NCBI GenBank assembly: GCA_963695175.1
Contig: CAVOGG010000006.1
Span: 1 to 64,000, forward strand
Direction: 5' to 3'
Origin: Fodinibacter sp963695175
Lineage (GTDB): Bacteria > Actinomycetota > Actinomycetes > Actinomycetales > Dermatophilaceae
Length of the DNA stretch: 64,000 nt
Positions 10,647 to 19,437 of this stretch are shown piece by piece (position 1 is the stretch's first letter; every line of letters starts with the position of its first letter). The notes under the pieces were generated by a model that saw only the letters and a list, made by a program, of their open reading frames with translations, searched no databases and was not told the origin of the DNA. A program made the translations under genes and the position numbers.

Positions 10647-11794
10647 CAGCGCACGCCCATGCCGGCGAGGTCGCCGAGCTCGACGAGGTGTGACTTCTCC
10701 TCGGCGAGCTGGAGGGCGATGTCGATGATCATGTCCTCCTGGCCGCCGACGTAGCCGTACTCGCCGACCTTGGTCAGGATCTCGTGGGCCGGCACGTCGT
10801 AGCGCTCGGCGGCCCGCTCGGCGTGCAGCAGGAAGCTCGAGTAGACACCCGCGTAGCCCTGGGTGATCGACGCGCGGTCCATCCACGGCAGGCGCGGGAT
10901 GAAGGGGCGTACGACGTCCTCGGCGGCCGAGAGCACCTCGCCGAGGTCGACGCCGGTGCGGATGCCCATCCGCTCGAAGGTCGCCGCGAGCACCTCGGTC
11001 GGGCTGTTGCCCGCGCCGGCGCCCAGGGCGCACAGCGCGCCGTCGATCTGCAGCGCGCCTGCCTGGTAGGCCAGCACCGAGTTGGCGATGCCGAGGCTGA
11101 GGTTCTGGTGGCCGTGGAAGCCGACCTGCGCCTCGCCACCGATCTCGTCGATCACGGCCTTGATCCGCTCCTGCGCGTCGCTGAGCACCAGCGCCCCCGC
11201 GGAGTCGACGACGTAGACGCACTGGGCCCCGGCATCCACCATGATGCGGGCCTGCTCGGCGAGCTTGGCCGGCGCGGCCTTGTGGCTGAGCATGAGGAAC
11301 CCGACGGTCTCCATGCCGAGCGCGCGGGCCGCCCCGAAGTGCTGGATCGAGACGTCGGCCTCGGTGCAGTGCGTGGCGATGCGGGCGACCGAGGCGCCGG
11401 CCGCGCGGGCGTTCTTGAGGTCGTGCAGCGTGCCGAGCCCGGGGAGCATGAGGATGGCGATCTTGGCCTGGGTGGCCTCCTCGACGGCGGCCGAGATGAG
11501 CTTCATCTCGGCGACCTTGGAGAAGCCGTAGTTGAAGCTCGAGCCGCCGAGGCCGTCGCCGTGCGAGACCTCGATGACCTGCACCCCGGCGCTGTCGAGG
11601 GCGTGCACGACACCGCGCACCTGCTCCTCGGTGAACTGGTGGCTCATCGCGTGCGAGCCGTCGCGCAGCGTGGAGTCGGTGATCCGCAGGTCGCGCTCGC
11701 CGCCCGCCTTCGGCGTGTTCGCGAGCACGTCGGTCTCGGTCAGCTCGTCGACGACGACGGGCACGTCCTCGGGACGGATGGTCATGTCGCCCAT
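10646..11794 (-). CDS. 4-hydroxy-2-oxovalerate aldolase
   Basis: Divalent-metal class II aldolase splitting 4-hydroxy-2-oxovalerate into pyruvate and acetaldehyde (DmpG/MhpE type). It forms a channelling complex with the acylating dehydrogenase encoded upstream. The TIM-barrel HMGL-like domain shows the active site TDSTLRDGSHA near the N-terminus, VSHGDGLGGSS, and the metal-site HGHQNLSLG. The C-terminal communication domain contains YDVPAHEILTKVGEYGYVGGQ. ATG 11794 lies directly behind the dehydrogenase stop; GTG 11803 and ATG 11785 are alternatives. At about 382 residues it is slightly longer than the usual 340-350. Confidence 0.93.
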   Translation of the reverse strand: MGDMTIRPEDVPVVVDELTETDVLANTPKAGGERDLRITDSTLRDGSHAMSHQFTEEQVRGVVHALDSAGVQVIEVSHGDGLGGSSFNYGFSKVAEMKLISAAVEEATQAKIAILMLPGLGTLHDLKNARAAGASVARIATHCTEADVSIQHFGAARALGMETVGFLMLSHKAAPAKLAEQARIMVDAGAQCVYVVDSAGALVLSDAQERIKAVIDEIGGEAQVGFHGHQNLSLGIANSVLAYQAGALQIDGALCALGAGAGNSPTEVLAATFERMGIRTGVDLGEVLSAAEDVVRPFIPRLPWMDRASITQGYAGVYSSFLLHAERAAERYDVPAHEILTKVGEYGYVGGQEDMIIDIALQLAEEKSHLVELGDLAGMGVR

Positions 11795-11795
11795 G

Positions 11796-12812
11796 TCAGA
11801 CACCGGCCTTCTGCGCGTCGACGCCGGCGCCGACGAGCGGGTCAGGGACGTCGCCGAGCTGGGCCGACGACTTCCACGTGGACGCGACGCCGAGCCGGTG
11901 GGCGACCATGATGTCGCCGACCCGGGCCGCGGCCGCGGTGATGATGTCGAGGTTGCCCGCGTAGTCGGGCAGGTAGTCGCCGCGGCCCTTGACCTCGATG
12001 GGCACGAACACGCGGGCCATGCCCTTCCAGGTGTCGCGAGCGTGGTCGAACTGGGGGTCGGCGCGCAGGTGGTAGCCGGGCACGTAGTCCTGCACCTCCG
12101 CGACCATCGCGTGGATCGAGGCGAGGATGCGGTCCTGCAGCGGGCCGGGCTCCGCGGCCTCCTCGGGGATGGCGCAGAACACCGAGTTGCGCATCATCAG
12201 CGGCGGCTCGACGGGGTTGAGGATGATGATCGCCTTGCCGCGCTCGGCGCCACCCACGACCTCGAGCGCCTCGCTCGTGGTCTCGGTGAACTCGTCGATG
12301 TTGGCGCGGGTGCCGGGGCCGGCGCTCTTGCTCGAGATCGAGGCGACGATCTCGGCATACGGCACCGGCACGACCGACGACACCGCCTTGACCATCGGCG
12401 TCGTGGCCTGGCCACCGCAGGTGATCATGTTGACGTTGACCGCGTCGAGGTTGAAGTCGAGGTTGACCGGCGGGCAGAGGTAGGGGCCGACCGCCGCGGG
12501 GGTCAGGTCGACGGCGAGGATGCCGGCCTCGGCGTAGCGCGGTGCGTTCGCCGCGTGCGCCTTGGCCGAGGTGCACTCGAAGACGATGTCGGGCAGCTCG
12601 TCCTGCGCGAGGAGCCAGTCGACGCCCTCGTGGCTGGCCTCGAGGCCGAGCGACTTCGCCCGGCGCAGGCCGTCGGATGCCGGGTCGACGCCGATCATCC
12701 AGCGCGGGTCGAGCACGTCGCTGCGGCGCATCAGCTTGAACATCAGGTCGGTGCCGATGTTGCCGGGGCCGACGATGGCCGCGGTGCCCTTGGTCCGGGG
12801 GATGGTGGACAT
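11796..12812 (-). CDS. Acetaldehyde dehydrogenase (acylating)
   Basis: Oxidises acetaldehyde with NAD and CoA to acetyl-CoA (DmpF/MhpF type), acting on the product passed from the aldolase. The NAD motif GPGNIGTDLMFKLM is near the N-terminus. The catalytic Cys is in VNMITCGGQATTPMV and is followed by SISSKSAGPGTRANIDEFTETT, typical for the family. Length is 338 residues. Start ATG 12812 has a strong AAGGAG ribosome site. It is adjacent to and coupled with the aldolase gene, as in other meta-cleavage operons. Confidence 0.95.
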   Translation of the reverse strand: MSTIPRTKGTAAIVGPGNIGTDLMFKLMRRSDVLDPRWMIGVDPASDGLRRAKSLGLEASHEGVDWLLAQDELPDIVFECTSAKAHAANAPRYAEAGILAVDLTPAAVGPYLCPPVNLDFNLDAVNVNMITCGGQATTPMVKAVSSVVPVPYAEIVASISSKSAGPGTRANIDEFTETTSEALEVVGGAERGKAIIILNPVEPPLMMRNSVFCAIPEEAAEPGPLQDRILASIHAMVAEVQDYVPGYHLRADPQFDHARDTWKGMARVFVPIEVKGRGDYLPDYAGNLDIITAAAARVGDIMVAHRLGVASTWKSSAQLGDVPDPLVGAGVDAQKAGV

Positions 12813-12835
12813 GGCGCTCCTTCGGTGGGGCGGGT

Positions 12836-13618
12836 TCAGACGAATCGGGCGGTGACGCTGCCGAGCCCGGCGAACGTCGCGGTGAAGACGTCGCCGGCGG
12901 CGACGGCAGACATGGCGCAGACCGAGCCGGGCAGCACGACGTGGCCCTTCTCGAGGGTGACCCCGCGGGCGCCGACGGTGTTGGCGAGCCAGACGAGGGA
13001 GTTCAGCGGTGAGCCCAGCACGGCGCCGCCGGCACCGGTGCCGACGACCTCGCCGTTGCGGTGGAACGTGGCCCCGGCCAGGCGCAGGTCGACCGCGCCG
13101 ACGTCCGTCGGGGTGGAGCCGAGCACCACGGCGCCCGAGCTGGCGTTGTCGGCGATGGTGTCGAACAGGCCGATCTTCCAGTCGCGGATGCGGCTGTCGA
13201 CGATCTCGAGGGCCGGCAGCACGAAGTCGACGGCGCGCAGCGCCTCGTGCACGGTGACGCCGGGGCCCTTGAGCGGCTTCTTGAGCACGAAGGCGACCTC
13301 GGGCTCGATGCGCGGCTGCACGAACAGGTCGATCGGGATCGGCATGTGCTCGAGGTGGAAGAAGTCGTCGAGCAGGTGCCCGTAGTCGGGGTCGGTCACG
13401 CCGAGCAGCCGCTGCATGGCCGCGCTGGTGAGGCCGACCTTGTGGCCCTGCACGGTGCGGCCCTGGGCCAGGCGCTGGTCGATCTGCAGCATCTGGATGG
13501 CGTAGGCGTCCTCGAGCGTCATCCCCTCGTGGGTCGTGGTGAGCGGCTCGAGCGGCTCCTTGGAGTCGTAGGCCGCGAGCAGCGCACCGGCGACCTGCGT
13601 GCGGGTCTGGTCGTCCAC
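12836..13618 (-). CDS. 2-oxopent-4-enoate (2-hydroxypentadienoate) hydratase
   Basis: Adds water to 2-hydroxypenta-2,4-dienoate to give 4-hydroxy-2-oxovalerate (DmpE/MhpD/XylJ type). The 260-residue protein has the FAA-hydrolase-like fold, with QPRIEPEVAFVLKKPL, ALEIVDSRIRDWKIG and DNASSGAVVLG. Start GTG 13618 has an AAGGA site. It is the first gene of the lower operon. An inverted repeat at 13721-13737 lies about 100 bp upstream and probably controls the whole operon. Confidence 0.9.
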   Translation of the reverse strand: MDDQTRTQVAGALLAAYDSKEPLEPLTTTHEGMTLEDAYAIQMLQIDQRLAQGRTVQGHKVGLTSAAMQRLLGVTDPDYGHLLDDFFHLEHMPIPIDLFVQPRIEPEVAFVLKKPLKGPGVTVHEALRAVDFVLPALEIVDSRIRDWKIGLFDTIADNASSGAVVLGSTPTDVGAVDLRLAGATFHRNGEVVGTGAGGAVLGSPLNSLVWLANTVGARGVTLEKGHVVLPGSVCAMSAVAAGDVFTATFAGLGSVTARFV

Positions 13619-13720
13619 GGGTTGTCCTTCCTGGGGCCTCCGCGCGACGGCGCGGGGCGAGGCGAAGCGGCGCCCCTTCCGTCATGACGGTACGGAGATG
13701 GCGGATGCCGTGCGCGCCAC

Positions 13721-13737
13721 GTTCCGCTCCCGGGAAC
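13721..13737. promoter_or_regulatory. Operator-like inverted repeat GTTCC-N7-GGAAC, lower operon
   Basis: Perfect 5-bp arms with a 7-nt spacer (GCTCCCG), about 100 bp upstream of the hydratase start. The same arms and spacing recur at 14691 and 22984. The flanking CACGTTCC and CGGGAACAT are shared with the 22984 copy. It is the likely binding site for one of the two IclR-type regulators next door. Confidence 0.65.
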
Positions 13738-13808
13738 ATGGCCGCCGACGGGGTGGTCGGCGGGGGGCTCGGCAGGGGGCCGGTGGGGACCGGCCGGGTG
13801 GTCGGACC

Positions 13809-14618
13809 TCAGGCGGTGTGGGCGCGGGCGATGCGCCGGCTGGCCGCCACGAGCACCGGCACCAGCCGGTCGACCTGCGGCTGGATCGCCTCGGTCGGGC
13901 CGAACACCGAGACCGACGCGATGGCCACGCGGCGCGAGATCACCGGCACGGCGACCGACGAGGCCCCGTTGAAGGACTCACCGTGCGACACGGCATACCC
14001 GACCTTGCGCACCGACTCCAGGCAGCGCAGCCAGTCGCTCTCGGTGCGCACGGTCTTGTTGACCCGCGGGGGGAAGCCGGCACGGCGGCGGGCGAGGTCG
14101 GCCTCGGGGTTCCAGGCCGCGATGGCCTTGCCGCTGCTGGTGGTGTGCGAGGGCAGCCGGCGGCCGAAGTGGCCCAGGAAGCGCACGCCGTCGGTGTTCT
14201 CGATGCGCTCGACGAAGACGACGTCCGGCCCGTCGGGCACCGAGAAGTTGACGGTCAGGCCGGTGCTGGCGGCCACCTGTCGAAGGGTGGGCAGGGCCAC
14301 GTGGCGCAGCTCGTTGCGGGCCAGGGCCAGCGCCCCGAGCTCGTAGACGTGCAGGCCGAGGCGGTACTGGCCGCTCTGCACGTCCTGCTCGACGAAGCCG
14401 CGGCTGGCGAGGGTCTGCAGCAGCCGGTGGGCGGTCGACTTCGCGACCCCCAGCCGGCGGGAGATGTCGGAGACCCCCAGCTCGCCGTCGAGGGCGAAGC
14501 ACTCGAGCACGTCGAGGGCGCTGCCGACCGACTTCAGCCCGGATCCGTGGTGGTCGTCCCCCTGCGCACGCTTGGGGGTCGTGGCGCACCACGCCTGGTC
14601 CTGAAGAACGATCGACAT
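13809..14618 (-). CDS. IclR-family transcriptional regulator
   Basis: Predicted effector-responsive regulator of the adjacent phenol/catechol genes. The N-terminal winged helix spans about residues 25-90 (VGSALDVLECFAL, GVAKSTAHRLLQTLASRGFV). The C-terminal IclR effector domain has RFLGHFGRRLPSHTTSSGKA and the late SSVAVPVISRR. ATG 14618 has a good AAAGGAG site, which excludes the longer reading. It is transcribed away from a second IclR gene, with a shared operator-like repeat between them. Which of the two controls which operon cannot be told from sequence. Confidence 0.9.
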   Translation of the reverse strand: MSIVLQDQAWCATTPKRAQGDDHHGSGLKSVGSALDVLECFALDGELGVSDISRRLGVAKSTAHRLLQTLASRGFVEQDVQSGQYRLGLHVYELGALALARNELRHVALPTLRQVAASTGLTVNFSVPDGPDVVFVERIENTDGVRFLGHFGRRLPSHTTSSGKAIAAWNPEADLARRRAGFPPRVNKTVRTESDWLRCLESVRKVGYAVSHGESFNGASSVAVPVISRRVAIASVSVFGPTEAIQPQVDRLVPVLVAASRRIARAHTA

Positions 14619-14686
14619 GCTTTGGCTCCTTTGCCCGGTGGGTCGATGGGCTGACAGTGCGCCCTCGGACGTGGTTCGATCAACGA

Positions 14687-15463
14687 ATGCGTTCCACTGA
14701 GCGGAACGCGGCGCCTGTGAGCCTGCTCGCACGTGCCGCCGCCATCGTCGGCGCCTTCGACGACCGCGACCCCGTGCTGAGCCTGGTCGAGCTGTCGCGG
14801 CGCACCGGGCTGGCCAAGTCGACGGTGCACCGCATCACGGGTGAGCTGGTGGGTCTGCGGGTGCTGGAACGCCAGGAGTCCGGCCCCTCGGGAGAGGGCT
14901 ACCGGCTGGGGATGTGGCTCTTCGAGCGCGGTGAGCTGGTGCCGCAGCACCGATCGCTGTCCGAGGCGGCGCTACCGGTGATGGAGGACCTGCGTGAGGC
15001 CACCCGCCAGCGCATCCACCTCGCGGTGCTCGACGGGGTCGACGTGGTCTACGTCGAGATCCTCGGCACCGGTGGTCTCGAGGTGCCGTCGCGCACCGGG
15101 GGGCGCCTGCCCGCGCACGCCACCGGCGTGGGGAAGGCGATCCTGGCGTACTCGCCGGCCGCGACCGTGCAGGCGCGGATCGATGCCGGGCTGCCCCGGT
15201 TGACGCCGCGCACCATCTCGACCTCGGGTGGGCTGGTGCGTGAGCTGCGCAAGATCCGCTCCATCGGCATGGCGCTCGACCTCGAGGAGGCCACCCCCGG
15301 CGTGTCGTGCGTCGCGGCACCGGTGTTCGGTGCCGACCGCAAGGTGGCGGCCGGGCTGTCGGCCACCGGGGCCACCGGCTCGGTCGACCCGGGCACCCTC
15401 GGCCCGGCGGTGCGCACGGCGGCCTTCACCCTGAGCCGCCTGCTGCGCGAGTCCGGCCTGTAG
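14687..15463 (+). CDS. IclR-family transcriptional regulator, divergent copy
   Basis: Second IclR-type regulator, about 258 residues and not a close copy of its neighbour. The helix-turn-helix is LVELSRRTGLAKSTVHRITGEL, and the effector domain contains TGGRLPAHATGVGKAILAYS and GVSCVAAPVFG. Start is uncertain. ATG 14687 puts the repeat GTTCCACTGAGCGGAAC inside codons 2-7. GTG 14717 (VSLLARAAAIV) would leave the repeat upstream, as expected for an autoregulated gene. Both regulators face a common spacer, and both pathway operons flank them. Confidence 0.88.
   Translation: MRSTERNAAPVSLLARAAAIVGAFDDRDPVLSLVELSRRTGLAKSTVHRITGELVGLRVLERQESGPSGEGYRLGMWLFERGELVPQHRSLSEAALPVMEDLREATRQRIHLAVLDGVDVVYVEILGTGGLEVPSRTGGRLPAHATGVGKAILAYSPAATVQARIDAGLPRLTPRTISTSGGLVRELRKIRSIGMALDLEEATPGVSCVAAPVFGADRKVAAGLSATGATGSVDPGTLGPAVRTAAFTLSRLLRESGL
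14691..14707. promoter_or_regulatory. Operator-like inverted repeat GTTCC-N7-GGAAC between the IclR genes
   Basis: Perfect arms with spacer ACTGAGC, placed between two divergent IclR genes. The same arms and spacing occur before both catabolic operons (13721, 22984). The position suggests autoregulation of one or both regulators. Confidence 0.65.
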
Positions 15464-15540
15464 ACGCGCGTCCGGTCGACGGCGGGCCTCTGACCTGCAC
15501 CCGATCGGCGTCGAGCCTCCCCTCGGTTGCCACGGCGTCG

Positions 15541-15822
15541 GCTACCGCCTCGTAGGTCGACCGATCGCTGCACCTACCACGCGGTAGGTGACGTCAGGTC
15601 GGATGCCGACCACACGGCATCCGCACTCGCCGTGGGCTACCGCCTCGTAGGTCGACCGATCGCTGCACCTACCACGCGGTAGGTGACGTCAGGTCGGATG
15701 CCGACCACACGGCATCCGCACTCGCCGTGGGCTACCGCGTCGTAGGTCGACCGATCGCTGCACCTACCACGCGGTAGGCGACGTCAGGTCGGATGCCGAC
15801 CACACGGCATCCGGATGCCGTG
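15541..15822. repeat. Three tandem copies of a 95-bp unit
   Basis: Units begin at 15541, 15636 and 15731 (GCTACCG), each 95 bp; the first two are essentially identical and the third has single-base changes and a different end. Each unit contains two hairpin candidates: CCTACC-ACGC-GGTAGG, and GGATGCCG-N6-CGGCATCC. The array fills most of the 474-bp gap between the right-hand IclR gene and the end of the phenol hydroxylase operon. No open frame of interest is present. It could act as a terminator cluster for the upper operon, or be a binding array. Confidence 0.9.
15803..15822. repeat. Perfect 20-bp palindrome at the end of the repeat array
   Basis: The half-site CACGGCATCC is followed directly by its reverse complement. 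It arises where the third 95-bp unit diverges from the others. It uses the GGATGCC/GGCATCC word that is frequent throughout the window. Confidence 0.8.
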
Positions 15823-15937
15823 CCACTCACCCCCGAGCGCCCCACCGGTGCGACTTCGTGCGGTTTGCACACCGTTCTCGCCCGGCTCAGGGCCCGGAAG
15901 CCGCGCATGAGTCGCACGACGTCGGGGAAGCCCGGGG

Positions 15938-17033
15938 TCAGCGCTTGATCAACGGGGAGCGGACGCCGCCGGTGGCCTTGTCGCCCTCGTTGAAGAAGTC
16001 CTCGCGGTGGATGTCGCGCGGGAAGAGCCGCTTGCCCATCAGGGTCTTCAGCGCCGCCTCGACCATCGGCGGGGGACCGCACAGGTAGCCCGTGCACCCG
16101 TTGAGGGTGGGGTGGTCGGCGGCGATCACGTCGGTCACCATGCCGAAGCCGAAAGCACCCGCGTCATCGCCGCAGTCCTCGGCGGTCTCCTCCGACAGGC
16201 AGGGGCGGTAGGTGAACTGGTCGGGGTACTGCGTTGCGAGAGAACGGAAGAACTCGACGTCGTAGAGCCACTCGCGGCTGCGCGCACCCTGGTAGAGGGT
16301 CAGCTTTCCGTCGTACGCGGCATCCTCGAGGGCGAAACGGATCATCGACTTCAGCGGCGCGAGGCCGGTACCACCGCCGACGAGGATGGCGTGCCGGTCG
16401 TCGTCGGTCTTGAGCACGAACCGGCCGTAGGGGCCGGAGACCGACACGCGTGTCGCCGAGGGCCAGGCCCCCGAACACCCAGCCGTCGGTGCCGCGGCCG
16501 CCGGGGACGTTGCGGATGTGGAACTCGAGCTCGCGGGCCTCGGTGGGCGGCGAGGCGATCGACCAGGTGCGGTCGACCGACGGGAGCCCGTCGCGCGCCG
16601 GCACCTGGAACTTGAGGTACTGCCCGGCGTTGAAGCCGATCTCGCGGTCGAGGCCGATGACGAGCCGCACGGTGTCGCGGGCGATCTCGGTGATCTCGAC
16701 GACGGTGCCGGTGTAGTCCTGCACCGGGTAGACCTCGATCGACTCGTCGACGTCGATGTCGGCCTCGATCGTGACGTCCGAGCGCGGGCAGGCCGTGCAG
16801 GGCAGCAGCTTGCCCTCGTCGCGCTCGTAGTCCATCAGCGCGAACGAGCTGGCCGCGCCGTGGTCGACCTCGCCGTCGAGCACCTCGGCCTTGCAGGTCG
16901 CGCAGGTGCCGTGGGTGCAGGAGTGCGGCAGCCAGACCCCGCTGCGCAGGCACGCGTCGAGGATGGTCTGGTCCTCGCGGCACTCGACCTCGCGACCGAG
17001 TGGCTCGACGGTGATCGTGTGGGTCTGGGTCAT
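15938..17033 (-). CDS. Phenol hydroxylase reductase component (DmpP-type), one frameshift
   Basis: Electron-transfer flavoprotein passing electrons from NAD(P)H to the di-iron oxygenase. The N-terminal plant-type 2Fe-2S domain has HSCTHGTCATCK and the fourth Cys in LLPCTACP. The FAD domain has RTWSIASPP. The NAD domain has HAILVGGGTGLAPLKSM and the C-terminal YLCGPPPMVEAA. The two halves are in different frames, breaking at ACGCGT 16446-16451 between LALGDT and VSVSGPYGRF. Adding CG or removing one base restores a protein of about 365 residues, normal for the family. It is the last gene of the upper operon and lies 146 bp after the P4 gene, behind a hairpin at 17074. Confidence 0.9.
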
Positions 17034-17073
17034 GGCTGCTTCCTGGCGTGCGTAGTGGTGGTGCTCCCGCCAT

Positions 17074-17150
17074 CCCGACCTCGTGCGACGTGCCTACGGT
17101 TTCGGGCCGGATCGGCCGCGAAGACCGCGGGGAAGTCGCACGAAGTCGGG
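17074..17150. promoter_or_regulatory. Hairpin between the P4 and reductase genes
   Basis: Arms 17074-17089 and 17135-17150 match at 15 of 16 positions (CCCGAC.TCGTGCGAC). The structure lies inside the upper operon, in an unusually long spacer. It could attenuate or stabilise the reductase message. The CCCGACTT core is shared with terminator-like repeats at 5161 and 25282. Confidence 0.45.
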
Positions 17151-17179
17151 TCGGTGAACGGGGACTGGTGTGTGTCGCG

Positions 17180-17506
17180 TCAGGCGACGACCTTCATCCC
17201 GATGACGTCCTTGTGCTCGACGCCGATCTCCTCGAGCGTCTGCTCGTCGCGCGGCACGAAGGACTCGCCGTGCAGCGTCCACACCCGGTTGGCCGACGGG
17301 TCGAAGTCCGGGTCCTCCTCGGCGAAGGGCACGACGAGGGCGTTCCAGAAGTCACCCCACGTCATGGCCTTGGGCGCCCGGAAGCACGCCGCGGCGCAGA
17401 ACCACGGGTTCTCCTGGAACCACAGGTGCACGAGCTGGTCGTCGCCGTAGAGCTCCTGGCGCGACCTGGACGGGAAGTCATACGTACCGATGCTCTTGAC
17501 GGCCAT
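17180..17506 (-). CDS. Phenol hydroxylase P4 protein (DmpO-type)
   Basis: Small gamma subunit of the multicomponent phenol hydroxylase oxygenase. The 108-residue protein starts MAVKSIGTYDFPSRSRQELY and contains LVHLWFQENPWFCAAACFRAP, recognisable as the phenol hydroxylase P4 family. ATG 17506 lies four bases after the stop of the large-subunit gene, so the two are coupled. Near normal length (about 118 in Pseudomonas). Confidence 0.92.
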   Translation of the reverse strand: MAVKSIGTYDFPSRSRQELYGDDQLVHLWFQENPWFCAAACFRAPKAMTWGDFWNALVVPFAEEDPDFDPSANRVWTLHGESFVPRDEQTLEEIGVEHKDVIGMKVVA

Positions 17507-17510
17507 GTCC

Positions 17511-19052
17511 TCAGGCCTCCGATCCGATGTGGGAGTGGTCCGCGGCGTTGTGCCACGTGTTCCAGTTGTTGTCGTCGACCGAGCCCTTGTACTCGCCGCC
17601 GTCACCGTCCTCGATGCCGTACCAGGCGAGCACGTCGGGGATGGTCGCCCCGCCGCAGTTGCCCTGGTAGATCTGGTGCACCGGCAGCCAGGCCTGCACG
17701 TACTTCTCCGGCTCGCGCTCGAAGATCCACTGGCAGCCGTTGGAGCAGGTCTGGAAGTTCTCGCCCTGGTAGACCGAGTGGCGCTGGCAGATCGTCGTCG
17801 GGTCGTCCGGCTCGGTGAAGAGCATCGGGATCTGGCAGACCTGGCACAGCTGGGGCAGGCCGCGCACGAAGTGCCGCCCACCGGCATCCAGGTTCTTCTG
17901 CTCCTTGTCCCACAGCGGGCGGTAGAGCTTGTCGAAGGTGTCGGTGTAGTTCTCCGACAGCCACGTCTGCGCATCGGCGTCGGGCATCGTCGTGGTGAAG
18001 GCGGCGGCGTGCGAGAACTGGTAGAGGGTCCAGTACACCTGGTGCGACAGGACCTCCTTCTCGGCGATCGCGTCGTCGACGTGCTTGGGGGGCACGATGC
18101 CGTAGAAGGCCAGGTCCACGAACAGCCCGCCGAGCATCTGCTCCTCGAAGTAGAGCTCGAAGGCCTCCTTCCAGCTCATCACCTTGCGCGGGAGCATGTA
18201 GTCGAGCATCTGGGCGACGAGCGCCGTGACGCGGTAGCCGCGCCAGAACCACTTGTCGATCCAGGCCTGCACGATCGGCACGTTCGCCTCGTCCTGCTCG
18301 AGCAGGAACTTGATCGCCTCGAGGCCGAGGGTCATGTGCCGCGACTCGTCGCTCTGTGCCGAGAAGCCGAAGGTCATCGTCGGCAGGTCACCGTTGAACG
18401 AGGCGCCCGACATGAACGGCACGAACAGCAGGTTGGTGAGCAGGTACTCGAACGAGAACCCGATGGCGATGAGGAACTCGAACGGGCCTGCGGTGAGGGC
18501 GTCGTCGAAGAACGACTTCGGCACCGAGAGGTACCAGACCCGGTCGTGCTGCTCGAGGTAGTTGTGGAAGCCGCCGTAGTACTTGTTGTAGTTGCTCAGC
18601 GTGTGGATCTCGGTCTGCGTGTGGCGCATCTCGTCGATCGACTGACACAGGGCCGCGAAGCGCGGGCCGGGGCCGTTGAGGTGGCGGGCGAGGTAGGCGA
18701 AGTTGCGGTGCGCCTGGTACTCCAGCGGCGTGACGCCCTGCAGGAACAGCTTCATCGCGTTGAGGTAGGAGGCCTCGGTCAGGGACAGGTGGCCCTGGCT
18801 CTGGGCGAACCCGTCGAGCACGGCGTAGAGCCGCTTGTCCTTCTCCGCCTGGTACTTCGTGTAGGCGTCGACCGTCAGGCGGAAGGGGTCCTCCCACTTG
18901 CTCCAGTCGTGGATCTTGATGCCCTCGAACTCGGTGTGGGGGAACACGTCGGCCTTGTCGACGTAGCTCGGCTCCCAGTCGAGGTCTCGGGTCAGCGCCT
19001 CGTAGCGCTGCTTCATGGTCAGCTTGCGCGGGGCCTTGGGGGCAATGGTCAT
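17511..19052 (-). CDS. Phenol hydroxylase large subunit, di-iron oxygenase (DmpN-type)
   Basis: Catalytic alpha subunit that hydroxylates phenol to catechol with O2 at a carboxylate-bridged di-iron centre. The 513-residue protein carries the full ligand set of bacterial multicomponent monooxygenases: Glu111, Glu141/His144 (DEMRH), Glu202, Glu236/His239 (DESRH). The C-terminal part has the Cys-rich segment LCQVCQIPM ... QTCSNGCQW seen in phenol hydroxylases. Start ATG 19052. It is flanked by P2, P4 and reductase genes in standard order. Alkylphenols or toluene are possible alternative substrates. Confidence 0.96.
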   Translation of the reverse strand: MTIAPKAPRKLTMKQRYEALTRDLDWEPSYVDKADVFPHTEFEGIKIHDWSKWEDPFRLTVDAYTKYQAEKDKRLYAVLDGFAQSQGHLSLTEASYLNAMKLFLQGVTPLEYQAHRNFAYLARHLNGPGPRFAALCQSIDEMRHTQTEIHTLSNYNKYYGGFHNYLEQHDRVWYLSVPKSFFDDALTAGPFEFLIAIGFSFEYLLTNLLFVPFMSGASFNGDLPTMTFGFSAQSDESRHMTLGLEAIKFLLEQDEANVPIVQAWIDKWFWRGYRVTALVAQMLDYMLPRKVMSWKEAFELYFEEQMLGGLFVDLAFYGIVPPKHVDDAIAEKEVLSHQVYWTLYQFSHAAAFTTTMPDADAQTWLSENYTDTFDKLYRPLWDKEQKNLDAGGRHFVRGLPQLCQVCQIPMLFTEPDDPTTICQRHSVYQGENFQTCSNGCQWIFEREPEKYVQAWLPVHQIYQGNCGGATIPDVLAWYGIEDGDGGEYKGSVDDNNWNTWHNAADHSHIGSEA

Positions 19053-19129
19053 GGTGCTTGTCCTGTCTGCGAGGTCGGGGTCACGAGCGCGGGTCCCACG
19101 CTTCGCGTGGGCGGACTTCGTGGGGTGAC

Positions 19130-19420
19130 TCAGTGGTCCCAGGCGATGACGATCTCGTCGTCATCCCATTCCTTGATGTGCCCGAAGTAGCTGACGATCG
19201 CCAGCTGGAACTCGTGGGTCTCCCACTCGCGGCCGAGGCGCTCCTCGACCGACTCACGGGTGATCACGAGGCGACCGGGTGCGGTGATCCGCACGAGCCC
19301 CGGCATGTGCTGCACGGTGCAGCCCTCGTTCGTCAGCTCGATGGCCTCGACGACCGAGCGGTTGGTCTCGCTCTCCTGGATGTCCACGCCGACGGGGCGG
19401 GTGGGGGCGGTGGTGCTCAT
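19130..19420 (-). CDS. Phenol hydroxylase regulatory protein P2 (DmpM-type)
   Basis: Cofactorless effector protein that docks on the oxygenase and couples electron use to hydroxylation. The 96-residue protein has the MmoB/DmpM pattern: VGVDIQESETNRSVVEAIE, then VQHMPGLVRI. ATG 19420 follows the beta-subunit stop closely. Position between DmpL- and DmpN-type genes is canonical. Confidence 0.93.
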   Translation of the reverse strand: MSTTAPTRPVGVDIQESETNRSVVEAIELTNEGCTVQHMPGLVRITAPGRLVITRESVEERLGREWETHEFQLAIVSYFGHIKEWDDDEIVIAWDH

Positions 19421-19437
19421 GCTCTGGTCCTTCCCGG

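Noticed and set aside
15541..15822. CRISPR array
   Set aside because: The three units are contiguous 95-bp tandem copies without variable spacers, and no cas genes are near.
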